NCBI GenBank assembly: GCA_900491605.1
Contig: UESW01001863.1
Coordinates: 198,451 to 262,450 of the forward strand
Length of the DNA stretch: 64,000 bases
Reading direction: 5' to 3'
From: Calamus simplicifolius
Lineage: Eukaryota; Streptophyta; Magnoliopsida; Arecales; Arecaceae
Part shown: piece by piece, positions 1-10,813 of the stretch
Layout of the letters: the number at the start of each line of letters is the position of its first letter
Numbering within the stretch: position 1 is the first letter of the stretch
The notes under the pieces: generated by a model
The model's input: only the letters and a program-made list of their open reading frames with translations
What the model was told of the DNA's origin: nothing
Databases searched by the model: none
Program-made: the position numbers and the translations under genes

Positions 1-109
1 TGAAGGTTGAAGAAGTAAAACTCCGCAAAGAAGATGAAGATGTAGCTTTCCTACGAAGATCAGTGGAATTATCTTCCCTTGCACGAAAGTTTTTCTTCTT
101 AGGAGCCAT
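1..109 (-). CDS. Partial basic/Ser-rich ORF downstream of Copia pol, open at the window edge
   Basis: An ATG at 109-107 opens a 36-codon frame that reaches the left edge without a stop. It starts MAPKKKNFRARED and is rich in Lys, Arg and Ser. It lies on the same strand as the Copia pol, about 665 bases beyond the end of RNase H. A TATA-like box (241-250) and a CT-rich leader precede it. Some Sireviruses carry an extra, env-like ORF between pol and the 3' LTR; this could be the start of one, or the first ORF of a neighbouring element. I do not recognise the protein. Confidence 0.35.
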   Translation of the reverse strand, partial: MAPKKKNFRAREDNSTDLRRKATSSSSLRSFTSSTF

Positions 110-240
110 CTTCCCTTTTTCTGGAGAGAAGAAGAGTTGAAAAGGAAAGAGGAGCACGGTGAAGAGCCAAGAAGAAGGAGTCGGTTGGAGGGTGATGAAC
201 TCGGTGAGAAATGAAGAAGAGTGCACGGTGAGAAGAGATG

Positions 241-250
241 TTTATATAAA
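241..250 (-). promoter_or_regulatory. TATA-like box upstream of the left-edge ORF
   Basis: TTTATATAAA is self-complementary and lies about 130 bases upstream of the minus-strand ATG at 109. The stretch between them is pyrimidine-rich on the minus strand, as in many plant leaders. Promoter activity is inferred. Confidence 0.35.
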
Positions 251-774
251 TCCCAATTAGTTGACCGATCAGCTAGCTGAAGGGTTAATTCTCAGTTAGC
301 TGGTCAATTGACTGATAAAGGAAAGAGGGTGAAGTAAATGCTGATTGGTGAGGGAATTAAAGTGAAAAGAAGTCAGTTGGCTAGTTGGTTAACTCATTTA
401 ATGAAGTTAACTCTTAAGTCAACTAGGAATTAAGTGGTAGATGCATTGAATGCTCTTGGAGTTTGGTGAGAAGAGGAGTAAAGGTCACGGCCACATGGGA
501 TTTATCCAAAAGGGTCATCAATTGACTTTCCAGTCAATTGAAGTGAAATTACAATAGGCCTATGCGGCAGCAAGGCTAACCAATACTCATGCAAATGAAG
601 GTAGCTAACTTGACGGTTAGCTGGAACAAGAGAAGTTTCATGCATGAAGGGTATCAGGAGGACAAAAAAAAATATGGGAACTAAAATTTTAGGAAGTTTT
701 CAATAGATAATAGATTTTTAAAGATCTAATAAGTATGATAAAATAATCAAACAAATAAACAAGCTAACTTACTG
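251..774 (-). other. Noncoding spacer with scattered TTAGCTGG/TTAACT motifs
   Basis: No coding frame is visible. From about 255 to 625 there are several copies of motifs of the type CAGTTAGCTGG, GTCAATTGAC and GTTAACT, the same vocabulary as the hairpin array in the 5' LTR at 6246-7175. This suggests the spacer belongs to the same retrotransposon family. I saw no clear polypurine tract or LTR boundary. Confidence 0.4.
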
Positions 775-1400
775 AATCGAAGGATTGATCATACCGAGTT
801 TCCTTCTAATTTCACAAAACTTAGTTTTTTCAAGTGGTTTTATGAAAATATCAACAAGTTGCTTTTCGATACATAAAAATTCAATTATAACATCACCATT
901 ATTTACATGATCTCTAATAAAATGATGTCTAATTCTATGTGTTTAGTCTTAGAATGCTGGATGGGATTCTTAATCAAATTAATTGCACTAGTATTATCAC
1001 ATTTATTGGAATGCCCTTTTGTTTGATGTCATAATCTTCTAGTTGTTGCTTAATCCATAAAATTTAAGCACAGCAACTTCAGAATGTATTCAGCTTAGTT
1101 GATAATGCACTGAATTTTGCTTTTTGCTAAACCAAGAGACTAAGTTGACACCTAGAAATTGGTAGGTTCCACTAGTTGATTTTTGTCTAGCTTATAATCA
1201 GTAAAAATTTGAGTCTGTATCCTATTAGGTCAATGCTAGATTGCTTGTCATATCAAAGTCCTAAATTTATAGTTCCACTTAAATTTTTAAAATCCTTTTA
1301 ACAACAAACAAGTGTAGTTCCTTAGGATTAGCTTAAAATCTAGCACACATACAAACACAAACAAGATATCAGGTCTACTTACTATTAAAGTAAAGATCCT
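775..1400 (-). pseudogene. Copia RNase H domain and C-terminal tail (broken)
   Basis: On the minus strand the region reads as the end of a Copia polyprotein: an ALA-N-like stretch (CDNTSAINLIKNPIQHSKTKH), a His-rich segment, then IEKQLVDIFIKPLEK and a KLGM-type ending just before a stop near 775. This is the conserved tail of plant Copia RNase H. The reading frame changes at least once, around 915-945, so no long ORF survives. Confidence 0.75.
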
Positions 1401-2330
1401 ATCATGCCTCTATAAAGTTTTAAATCAACAGATTTATCGGTATTGTTAGAGTCTAATCTACATGATGAGCTCATAGGTGTACCGATACTTTTGGATGTCT
1501 CCATGCCAAATTTTTTGATCATTTCTTTGATGTACTTGGATTGGCTTATGAAGATTCCCTCTTTGTTTTACTTAATTTGAAGTCCAAGAAAGTAGTTTAG
1601 TTTGCCCATCATGCTCATCTCGAACTTTCCCTGCATAAGCTTTGCAAAGTCTTCATAAAGAGTCATTAGTAGCACCAAAAATGATATCATCCACATAGAT
1701 TTGAATAATTAGCATATCATCATTTTGTATTTTGATAAAAAGATCAAAAATTTTCCTCGAATGAAATCATTGCTGATCAAAAATTTACTTAATCTTTCAT
1801 ACCAAGCACGGGGAGCTTGTTTCAAAACATATAAAGCTTTGTTCAACTTGAATACATGGTTTGTAAACAAGTGATTTTCAAAACTGGATGGTTGTTCTAC
1901 AAAGACTTGTTCAGCAATGTATCCATTTAAGAAAGCGCTTTTAACACCCATTTGGTACAATTTAAAATTCATAAAGCAAGCAAATGCAAGAAGTAATCTA
2001 ATAGCTTCTAATCTAGCTACAGGGGCATATGTCTCATCAAAATCAACCTTCTTCTTGGTTATATTCCTTAGCTACCAATCTTGCTTTATTTCTAATTATA
2101 TTACCATGTTCATCTAATTTATTTTTAAATACCCATTTAGTCCCAATGATTGAATGATCATGAGGCCTATCAACAAGAGTCCATGCATTATTTTTCTCAA
2201 ATTGATGAAATTCCTCATGCATGGCATTTATCCAATTAGTATCATCTTTAGCATCATCATAGCGTTTAGGTTCAATTTTAGATACAAATCTAAATTATTG
2301 TAAGTGTCTCTAAAAGATGATCTAGTCCTA
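1401..2330 (-). pseudogene. Copia reverse transcriptase (broken)
   Basis: The segment 1709-1972 encodes VKSAFLNGYIAEQVFVEQP followed by a LYVLKQAPRAWYERL stretch, the core of Copia RT. Just downstream on the minus strand (about 1708-1680) the catalytic YVDD motif is readable as YVDDIIFGATN. Later parts continue in other frames, so several indels have accumulated. Upstream, about 2000-2330, the RT N-terminus is recognisable only in pieces. The enzyme would have copied element RNA to DNA inside virus-like particles. Confidence 0.8.
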
Positions 2331-2354
2331 ATACCATGAGATAGATCACCTAAA

Positions 2355-3545
2355 TTAACTCTTTTGGATGATTATAATGTACCTCCATTCTCTTTCTAAT
2401 TCATCATTACCTTGAGATTTCTCAGGTTGGTTTTTGTTATTTTCTTCATTTACCTCTTGTGTAGCTGAATTCTCCTTATCTTCCAAAGTGATGTCCTTGA
2501 GTTGACCTTTAATTTCATCTGCATCATTTAAACCCTTTCTCTTCCTTAATGAAAGATCATTAGATTCATCAAATATAACATGAATTGATTCCTCAATTAC
2601 TAAAGTCTTTTTATTGAATATTCTAAAGGCTCTACTATGTGAAGAATAATCAAGGAAAATGCCTTCATCAGATTTAGCATCAAATTTATCAAGGTTCGAT
2701 ATTTTATTATTCAAAATAAAACATCAACAACCAAAAATGTGAAAATAACCAATGTTGGGTTTTCTATCTTTCCAAAGTTCATATGGGGTCTTTTTCAAAA
2801 TAGGTCTAATTAATGCATATTTAAAACATAACATGCTGTATTGATAGCTTTAGCCCAAAAATACTTTGGGAGATTGCTCTTACATAGCATGGTGCTGGCC
2901 ATTTCTTCTAAAGTTCTGTTCTTTCTTTCTACTACTCCATTTTGTTGGGGTGTTCTAGGTGCAGAAAAATTATGCTCAATGCCATTTTTGTTACAAAAAT
3001 TTTTAAAGGATTGATTTTCAAATTCTTTGCCATGATCACTCCGAATCAATAAAACAGAAGAACTTTTTTCGTTTGTAATTTTTTTAAATAGTTTTTAAAA
3101 TGAAGGAAAAGCTTCATCTTTCCTACCCAAAAATAAAACCCATGTCAATTATGAAAAATCATTGATCACAACAAAACCATATCTTTTTCCTCCTAGACTG
3201 GTGGTTCTTCTAGGACCAAATAAGTCCATATGCAAGAGCTCCAAAGGTATAGTGGTAAAAAACAAAATTTTCAATTTGAAAGATACTCGGGTTTGTTTTC
3301 CAATTTGACAAGCATCACAGATCTTATCTTTTTCGAAAACTAGTTTTGGCAAACCATTCACTAAATCCTTTTTGATTAGTTTAGATAATAAATCCATGCT
3401 TGCATGAGCTAATCTACGATGCCACAACCAACTATCATTAGTTTTAGCATTCATAGCAACTAGGCATTCAACATTTTGATCGTACAAATTATTTAAATTA
3501 ACAATGTAAACATTACCATGCCTATGACCAATAAATTTCATGCAC
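2355..3545 (-). pseudogene. Copia integrase (GAG_pre-integrase zinc region, DDE core, C-terminus)
   Basis: Segment 3541-3149 carries the integrase zinc-binding region (WLWHRRLAHASMDLL, then ICDACQIGKQ: H-H-C-C spacing) and the start of the catalytic core. Segment 3049-2810 carries RSDHGKEFEN and NGVVERKNRTLEEMA, the second Asp and the Glu of the DDE triad. Segment 2714-2355 is the integrase C-terminal extension with an acidic linker. A frameshifted gap at 3050-3148 separates the two core pieces. The product would insert element cDNA into host DNA. Confidence 0.85.
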
Positions 3546-3689
3546 TCATCAGCAAGATTTATAACAATGCATAAGGATAATTCAAATATAACTTTAAAAC
3601 CTTTGTCATATAATTAACTAATGCTAACAAAGTTATGTTTCAAGCCATCTACAAGCAGAACATTATCAATGTAAGCATAAGGTGTGATA

Positions 3690-3835
3690 CCTATTTTACC
3701 AATGCCAATTATTTTACCTTAGCCATTATCTTCAAAAGTAACAATACCTCCATCTTTTGTATCCAAAGTGATGAATTATGATTCATCACCCGTCATGTGT
3801 CTTGAGCACCCGCTATCAAAGTACCTTTTTTTTTT
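3690..3835 (-). pseudogene. Copia aspartic protease (broken)
   Basis: On the minus strand the active-site region reads FDSGCSRHMTGDES, then a stop, then FITLDTKDGGIVTFEDNG and a second stop. The catalytic DSG is intact. It is preceded by a run of A, which probably broke the frame from gag. Copia proteases cleave the Gag-Pol polyprotein. Confidence 0.75.
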
Positions 3836-4189
3836 AGTTGCTCGGGTTGCAAGACACACCTGCATATACAAATTTTACTCTTCCTTTTAGGTACTCAACC
3901 TTTCTTGGATCTTTTAGGGTTAGCTAAGATAATTCCTTTCGAAATCCATATTTTTCTAACATTATGTGTGTGACAAGTATAAGCTTTGTGTCCTAATTTA
4001 CCATATTTAAAGAGTATAATCTTTGCAAAATCATCAGCATGCATATAAATATTTTTAAAAAAACCTTTATCTTTTTAAAAGATCATATTCAAGTTCAGCT
4101 TTGTTGTAAATAGCTCTTTGACTATTAAGAATCATTTCTAATTTATTTGAACTAAAAGTGAATTTATCTACAATAGACTTTAATCTATC

Positions 4190-5467
4190 TACTTTATTTT
4201 TCAAATCTTATTTTCCTTAAGCAAGGATTCATTTTCTTTGAATTTTTTTTCTTAAAATTAAGATCTTTAATTTTACTTTTCAAATCTCTATTCTTTGAAC
4301 TCAAGTTTGCAAAATCATCAAGCAGTTCATAGAACATACCATGTAATTCATCAAAAGTAAAGTCATCTAGAAAGCTAGGACTTACCTCATCATTATCTGC
4401 CATGAAACATACATTGGCGACTTTGTTTTTATCTTCATCTTCAGAACTTGTAACCTCACTGTCGCTTCATATAGCTAACATTGCTTTTTTCTTCATTCTT
4501 TTGGATCCTTTCTTTAGTTATGAACATTCTGGTCTGATATGTCCTGACTTTTTACACTCGTAGCATATTGGAGGCTCAACTTTCTCCTTTTCTTTATATT
4601 CTTCTTTTGTGAATTATTTTCTTCTTCCTTCAAATTTCTTTCTTCTCATGAATTTTTTGAATTTTCTAGAGATAAGTGCCATTTCATCATCCTCCTCACT
4701 GTCACTTGTTGTTTCCTCACTTTCATCATTTTGAGTGGCATTCGTTAAGGCCATTGTTCTTTTCCTCTTTGACTCATCCTCATCAATGTATTGTCATTAC
4801 TAAAGCTTGTGAGTTATCAATGAACCAACTAACTCTTCAAGTGATAGTGTGTTGAAGTCCTTTGCTTCTTGAATTGTAGTAACCTTGGCCTTCCAAGATT
4901 TAGGCAAGGATCTTAATATCTTTCTAACAAGATCATCATTAGTATATGATTTTCTTAGACTTTTTAGCCCATTAATAATGTTAATAAATTTTGTAAACAT
5001 ATCAGTAATATTTTTAACAAAATTCATTTTGAATAATTCATATTTGTGAACAAGCATATTTATCTTGGATTCTTGACTTGATTAGTACCCTCATGGGTGA
5101 CTTCTTTGACTTGATTAGTACCCTCATGGGTGACTTCAAGTCTATCCCAGATTTTTTTAGCAGAATTGCAAGTGAAAATACGATTAAATTTATTTGCTCA
5201 AGTGAACAATAAAGAACATTCATAGCTTTAGCATTCAATTGAGCTAACCACTTATCTTGCTCATCCTATTCCATTTTTCGTTTTGAAAATCAAGACCATT
5301 AGTCTTGATGGTGGGTGTATGAGGGTCATTGATTATGATTCTCCATAAATCATATAGTCTAGTGCTTGAATGAAAATTTTTATCCATGCTTTCCAATAAG
5401 TGTAGTTTGTTCCATTGAACAAAGGTGATCTATTAGTTGATTGTCCCTCAGTCAAAACAGATTCCAT
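4190..5467 (-). pseudogene. Sirevirus-type gag (capsid/nucleocapsid), fragmented
   Basis: The start is taken at the minus-strand ATG at 5467, which gives MESVLTEGQSTNRSPLFNG, matching in style the gag start at 62480. Further pieces are 5238-5038, 5057-4800 (KSWKAKVTTIQEAKDFNTLSLEE), an intact CCHC zinc knuckle near 4580-4530 (CYECKKSGHIRPEC) and an acidic-then-coiled-coil tail at 4403-4194. A 27-base segment is duplicated in tandem at about 5076-5129 (TTGACTTGATTAGTACCCTC, read twice). Stops and frame changes separate the pieces. Gag would form the particle and bind element RNA. Confidence 0.8.
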
Positions 5468-5528
5468 TTGGATTGCTAATGATCTTTGGCTCCAAACTTG
5501 TTAAAGAAAAAGAAATTAGGAGCACGCT

Positions 5529-5540
5529 GCTCTAATACCA
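5529..5540 (-). promoter_or_regulatory. Primer-binding site of Sirevirus-1 (initiator tRNA-Met type)
   Basis: The minus strand reads TGGTATTAGAGC two bases after the LTR end ...GGGCAACA. It differs by one base from the usual plant Copia PBS seen at 62421. It fixes the element's orientation and the LTR boundary. Confidence 0.85.
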
Positions 5541-5542
5541 CT

Positions 5543-7335
5543 TGTTGCCCAGAGGTAACAACCAAAGAGGGATGATAAATTAGGTATTTAAAAAATTAAT
5601 TACGTAGTTGTGTGCTTTCAGCAAATCAAAATTTAATCGACAGTGGTGTAGTAAAGTGAACACAGAGATATCACAGAAAATATTTAAGCAATCACAAATA
5701 CAAAGATTTTTATAGTGGATCGATGCCAATTCTTCCTTTGAATGTACTTCAGCAATGAATGAAGTCTTCTTTGAGGTAGCTAAAATTTGAATGCTTTCGA
5801 AAGCTTTGATGATTCACAGATTTGCAATCAATGATCTTTTATAAGCACTAATGTATTCAAAGCAGAGCTTCCTTCTTTTGTTGCTGAACAACCACGGATG
5901 TATGCAATGAAGGCTTTCTACTGTTCACTGTCTTTCTTCTTCTACATACAGCTATTTAAAGTGTTTGATTTGCAAAACTATCCATTAGACTGAAATGAAA
6001 ATAATGGAAAGAAAAATGGGAAGAGAAGATAACCGTTGAAGAGATTTCCCAAAGCATCGAATGCATTGATAGTCGCCGGAAATGGAGAAAGAAATCCTGA
6101 CATTTTCTCAAAAAGGCAAACTCCAGCTGAAAAGGATTCAGTTAGAGAGGAGCATGCCCAGGTGAATTAGGAAAAGACTCCCTAGTTGACTAGATGAGGG
6201 AATCAGCTAGCTGAAGCACAAAAGAAATCATGCAGAAACAATGAAGCTAGCAACCTCAGTTAGCTAAATTGAAATTTAGTTAACTGATACAGGGAAACAC
6301 TCAGCCAGGAAGAAAAATAATATTTCTTAGTTAATTGGTTATTACTTCCAGTTAACTAGCTCATCGACACATTCGGCTAGAGAGAATTTCAGCATACCTT
6401 TAGTTAGCTGGACTAAAAGTCCAGTTAACTAAATTCAACATGAGCTCGGCCAGGATGAATTTCAGTGCAATCTAGTTAGCTGGAGATGATCTCCAATTAG
6501 CTAGGTTTAAAATCCATGCGGCCAGGGAGAGAGAATGTCATGGAGTTTAGTTAGCTGGATGCAAACTAGTTAACTATTTCCAACAAGAGTTCGGCCAGGA
6601 AGAATTATCTCAGGATGCTCAGCTAGCTGGATGCAATTCCAGTTAGCTAGAATGAAACACCATTCAGCTAGAAAGAAAAATCTGCAAGGACCTTAGCTAG
6701 TTGGATGCAACTCCAATTAGTTAAAATGAGTGGCGTTCGGCCAAGAAGAAAATCTGCAAGGAATCTTAGTTAACTAGATGCTAGTCCAGTTAGCTAGATT
6801 GAAATGGAGTTTGGCCAAGAGAAGTCTACAGGAAATTTTAGTTAGCTGGATGCCAGTCCAGTTAGCTAGATTGAAATGGAATTCGACCAAGAGAAGTCTG
6901 CATACAATCTAGTTAACTTGTAATGAATTCCAATTGACTAGATTTAACCTGAATTCGGCTAGGAAGGATTGCATGGAACTTAGCTAGCTGGATCAAAAAT
7001 TCAGTTAGCTAGATTTAAGTGTAGTTCGGCCAGAAAGAGAATCAGGAGTCCAGTTAGCTGAAGACTTCCCTCAGTTAGCTATATTTAAGTGTGGTTCAGC
7101 CAAATGGAGTGAGTAGAAAATTCGGTTAGCTGGAAGTTGATTCCAGTTAGCTGGATTTCAGTAAGGTTTGGCCGTAGCACTGAGTATTCAAGGTGGTTCG
7201 GCCAAATGACTAAGTAACTCATTGAAACATCTCCTTGATATGTTGTATTTACCTGCAATAATCTGTCTCCATAACAAACACATTAGCACCTTACTTATTT
7301 GTTTTGTGATCATCAAAATCAACATGGGGTCAACA
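5543..7335 (-). mobile_element. 5' LTR of Sirevirus-1
   Basis: In plus coordinates the LTR starts TGTTGCCCAG at 5543 and ends GGGGTCAACA at 7335. Read on the minus strand it begins TGTTGACCCCATG and ends GGGCAACA, so the termini are TGTTG...CAACA. Its length is 1793 bases. A TATA-like TTTAAATA sits at 5960-5953 on the minus strand, with U3 to the right holding a long hairpin array. The neighbouring bases 7336-7340 (TTTTA) would be one target-site duplication; its partner was not located. Confidence 0.8.
6246..7175. repeat. Array of about a dozen hairpin-forming TTAGCTGG units in LTR U3
   Basis: Units of roughly 65-80 bases each contain an inverted pair of the form TTAGTTAGCTGGA-N(5-10)-TCCAGTTAGCTAA. 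A spacer ending in a TTCGGCCAGGAAGAA-like motif follows. In the best unit (6400-6432) the two 14-base arms match at 13 positions around a 5-base loop. The spacer motif is conserved as well as the arms. The array lies upstream of the LTR TATA-like box, so an enhancer or structured-DNA role is conceivable but unproven. Confidence 0.75.
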
Positions 7336-7932
7336 TTTTATATGTACAATATTATGAGGGTCATGGTCGATCCATAGTTAAGAGGCGTTCAGTTGGCATG
7401 AGCAATGATGACTCTCCTTCTGATACAGCACATGAGAGCTTCTTCGAGCAATAGCAATATATGCATGAGATGTATGCTAATGAGATATCAGGATTATCTA
7501 TCGGGTCATCGTTAGGCGAGAGCACTTCCTTCAGCGAGAGGAAGAGGCTTCTATTGGTTGATGGTGAGTAAGTATATTTTTCTCTTCATATTAATTTCTT
7601 TAATTCATACAATTATAATGTGATTAAATTTTTTTTACATTTTACTATATTTGAATAGATTTATGGAGAGACATGTTGTCTCAATATGCATCACAAATAT
7701 ATTTAAGAGGCATGCAAACTCGGAGGACTACTATTGGGACCGCATGAGTCAGGAGATGAGGGAGTTCTATTGGATAGAGTTTTAGATATGTAACTTATAT
7801 TTATATAGATGCAATTTGAAATTTATGCATTTAATATATTAGCTAGTTATGTTTATTATTATAAATACATTTTAATTATTTTGATTTTTGTTTTAGTTCT
7901 AATATAAAATTTTATGTAAAAGGTAAGTATGC

Positions 7933-10813
7933 TGTAACATCCTGAAAACCTTGTAATCTATGGCATTTTCAGTTAAAATGAAAGTCAGAAAGTTTTCTTG
8001 ATATATGGGTGTGTTGGCCTTTTGATAAATGTAAAGAGAAGAAATTTTTGGAGTAAATAAGTATATTCTAAATGTTAATGAGTCTGATTTGAGAAATTTA
8101 GAGACTTAAGTTTAATGGGTTTAAATCATAAGAAAAATCAAGTTTAGTATGAGTTTTATCCTAAAATGACGTTTTTAGTGGTTGGAGTCGACTCCCCTCT
8201 GATTAGAGTCGACTCCGGCACGGTTTTAAGCTTTCGGCACGCTTAGGAGTCGACCCCTACAGTGCTGGAGTCGACTCCTACTTTCAGGAGTCGACCCCTA
8301 CTTTTCTGGAGTCGACCCCTACTTCTGCTCGAGCCGACTCGCAATCTGTTTGAGCCGACTCCGCGACGGCAGGTTTTTCTGAGTTAAATCTTGAGAAATT
8401 CATATTTAATCCGTTTCAAGTCCGATTTGGATGCCGTTTGAATCGTTGGATTTCTAAAATCGAGTTCTTCAAGATGGTAAAGTCTTTTATTAGAAATGTT
8501 ACATAAAAGTATAGATTTAAGTGAAAAAGGATAATCTGGGCTATAAATCTATTAAAAAAATGCTATATCAGGGGCAAAAGGGGAAAAGGCTCCGATGTCA
8601 ATTGCAAATTGTGTTAAGGGCAACTTAGGAAAGAAAATATAAGGGCAAATAGCATGGTTATAAGTGAGCCACGTGTTTTCCAAAAAGTGTGTGTTAAGAG
8701 TGTGTGAGGGTAAAAGGGAGATTTGGCATGCCTTAACCCTTAAGTTTCCTATGACTTGGTCCCCAAGTCATTAGAGAAAAAGGGGAACGTGGGTTCAGCC
8801 AGAGAAAAGAAAGAAAGAAAGAAGAGGAGAAAAGAGAGGAAAAGGAAGAAGAAGAAGAAGAAAAAGGAAGAAAGAGAAAGGGAAAGGGAAGCTTGGGGGT
8901 TTGTGCTCGACTCCAGGTAAGCTATAGCTTCCCTAGGTCTTGTATGACTTTAGATTTTCTTAGATTAGTGTATTTTGAGGTAATAGTAGAAGTAATCTTG
9001 AGTAGAGATTGGGTGGAAGAAATAATGAGATATTAGAGGATAGATCATGTATGCATGCTTGGTTCATGGGAAAACCTCGTGTGGAGGTAATCCTAATAGC
9101 TATTGTATTTGTATGTTGACGTAGGTCAAGAGGGTTATTCTAGGGAGCCAAAATACCAGAGTTGAGTACCAGTTGTACCAGTCGAGGAGTAACCTACTAA
9201 GGTGAGTGGATTTCTCATCTAGCAATGAGAGGTTAATTTGAGCTAGTATAATGAGATTTATACCTAGTTATGGTATGTTATGTTTGGCAGAGTATTATGT
9301 ATGTTTTAAATATGAGAAATGAGAACCTAGTATATGATAATTTGATAAATGAGTCTTAAGCATATACACATAAGCATGAGTTCCGATGAGGGAATTTTTA
9401 GTGTATACATGGCATATTTGCATGATAAAGCTTTACAAATGATGTATGAGTCATACTGAGCATCAGGCAGCTAGGGGCTGATCACCCTTTAGACTGTACT
9501 GTAGCATGAGCATTGCACACTACTATCGAGCCGGCACCTCCTTGCGAACAGATCGTACGATGAACCCCAGAATCAGGGGTGAGTGCATGCCTAACCAGGC
9601 CAGTGGGGCTGGTTGTGAGCAGCCCGTGGGGGCATGAATCATAGCTCAGTGGAGCTGATTACTATATATAGCCCGTGGGGGCAGAGAGAAAACCCGAGGT
9701 TCCAGGGTTAAGGAACAAAGCACTTTGCTAGGTGAACCGCACGGGTAAGGGGTGCTATTTGTGCGGGGATCCTGTTGCTAGTCACGCACCCGATGAGAGT
9801 ACACCTACAGAAGGGCGACTGTAGGGTGGTACCTCAGAGGCATTACACACACAGCCCAGCATCATGAGATCTAAAAGCATATGTTGTGATATAAAAAGGG
9901 CCAATGGGCCAAATAGTTATCCCGAGAGGGAGATCTTACTTGAGATGCCAGTGGGCAAGCAGATCCTGATGGGAGTCTGGGTTGTAGATAAAGAATGCAT
10001 ATCTTCATATTGTAATGCATGAAGTTTTATTTTAATGAGTTATCATTCAGTGAAGAGTTATTATAGAGTATTCCAGTACTGATATGTTATTTGAAGAATA
10101 AGCTACATTTTATTTTATCTGATATCATGTTAAAAATGTACTTTGAGTTGTACAAGTTAAATAGTTTCAGCATACGATTGAAATTAAGAGGTAATGGTTC
10201 TCTATTTCTCCATAGTTAGATGGTTATCCAGTCACTGGGACTTAGGTCTCATCCCTCTATGATTTAAATGTTCTTTCAGATCAGTGAGTATTTCTGCCAG
10301 GATCACAAGATAAGCAGGACAGGACCCTTAGCTGATGAAGCTTGCTTGGATGCAAGAGTGTTTAAATTCTAGCCTTGTATATTGAGAGAGGTGGTTTGAT
10401 AATTGTATTTTGTATATGTGTATGTGTACAGTGGGATGTAATGATGTTTTAGACCTTTTTGGATATGAATACGAGACTTATGTTTTGGAGGAGATTATGA
10501 GTATGATGTGCGCACTTAGGATTTTTAATGTCGAATGTGAATGTAATCTTGTAAACTGCCTGAGGAATGTCATGAAAAATATTATCTGAGCAGGTTGATG
10601 CTTAATGTTGATTGGGTGATTTGTGAATATAATTGAGATAAAAGTGAAAAGTTTTTAACAGGATGTGTTTTCGTGTGTCTGCCACTTATGATAATTAGTT
10701 GGGGTTCTCTAGCTCTTTATGGAGCGCTACATAAAGACTAGTAAAACTCTATCCGATTACCACAAGTGTGCAGGTGTGCAGTCGGTAGCCCCAGAGAGGA
10801 GGGGGAGCTGACA
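7933..10813 (+). mobile_element. Gypsy-like solo LTR, 2.9 kb, inside the CACTA-1 intron
   Basis: The segment begins TGTAACATCCTG and ends GGGGGAGCTGACA. It is flanked by TATGC (7928-7932) and TATAC (10814-10818), a 5-bp duplication with one transition. No primer-binding site or coding sequence is present, so it is a solo LTR left by recombination. It holds a TATA-like CTATAAATC near 8540, a GA-rich tract (8797-8890) followed by a strong splice-donor-like CAGGTAAGC near 8914, and a GTCGAC palindrome array. Plant chromovirus (Tekay/Del-type) LTRs are often this long; the family assignment is inferred. Confidence 0.7.
8184..8362. repeat. GGAGTCGACTCC palindrome array in the solo LTR
   Basis: About eight copies of GGAGTCGACTCC and close variants (GAGTCGACCCC, GAGCCGACTC) are spaced roughly 20 bases apart and joined by CTAC(A/T)-rich spacers. 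The consensus is a perfect 12-base palindrome. A similar array with the same spacer words lies in the Copia LTR at 61116-61449. Confidence 0.8.

Larger units (their letters stand above)
1..7335 (-). mobile_element. Sirevirus-like Ty1/Copia retrotransposon, minus strand (left end outside or unresolved)
   Basis: Reading leftward from 7335, the order is 5' LTR (7335-5543), primer-binding site (5540-5529), gag, protease, integrase, reverse transcriptase and RNase H (ending near 775). This is the Copia gene order. A long gag with a CCHC knuckle, a Lys-rich coiled-coil tail and a 1.8-kb LTR fit the Sirevirus lineage, and the gag start resembles that of the plus-strand element at 62480. All coding parts have frameshifts or stops, so the copy is dead. 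I could not find a 3' LTR; the left 775 bases hold noncoding DNA and a further ORF. Lineage is inferred from motif style, not from a tree. Confidence 0.85.

Noticed and set aside
5529..5540. tRNA gene at the primer-binding sites
   Set aside because: Only the 12-base primer complement is present, with no cloverleaf around it.
6246..7175. CRISPR-like regular repeats
   Set aside because: Units are degenerate, spacers are also repeated, and the array lies within a plant retrotransposon LTR.
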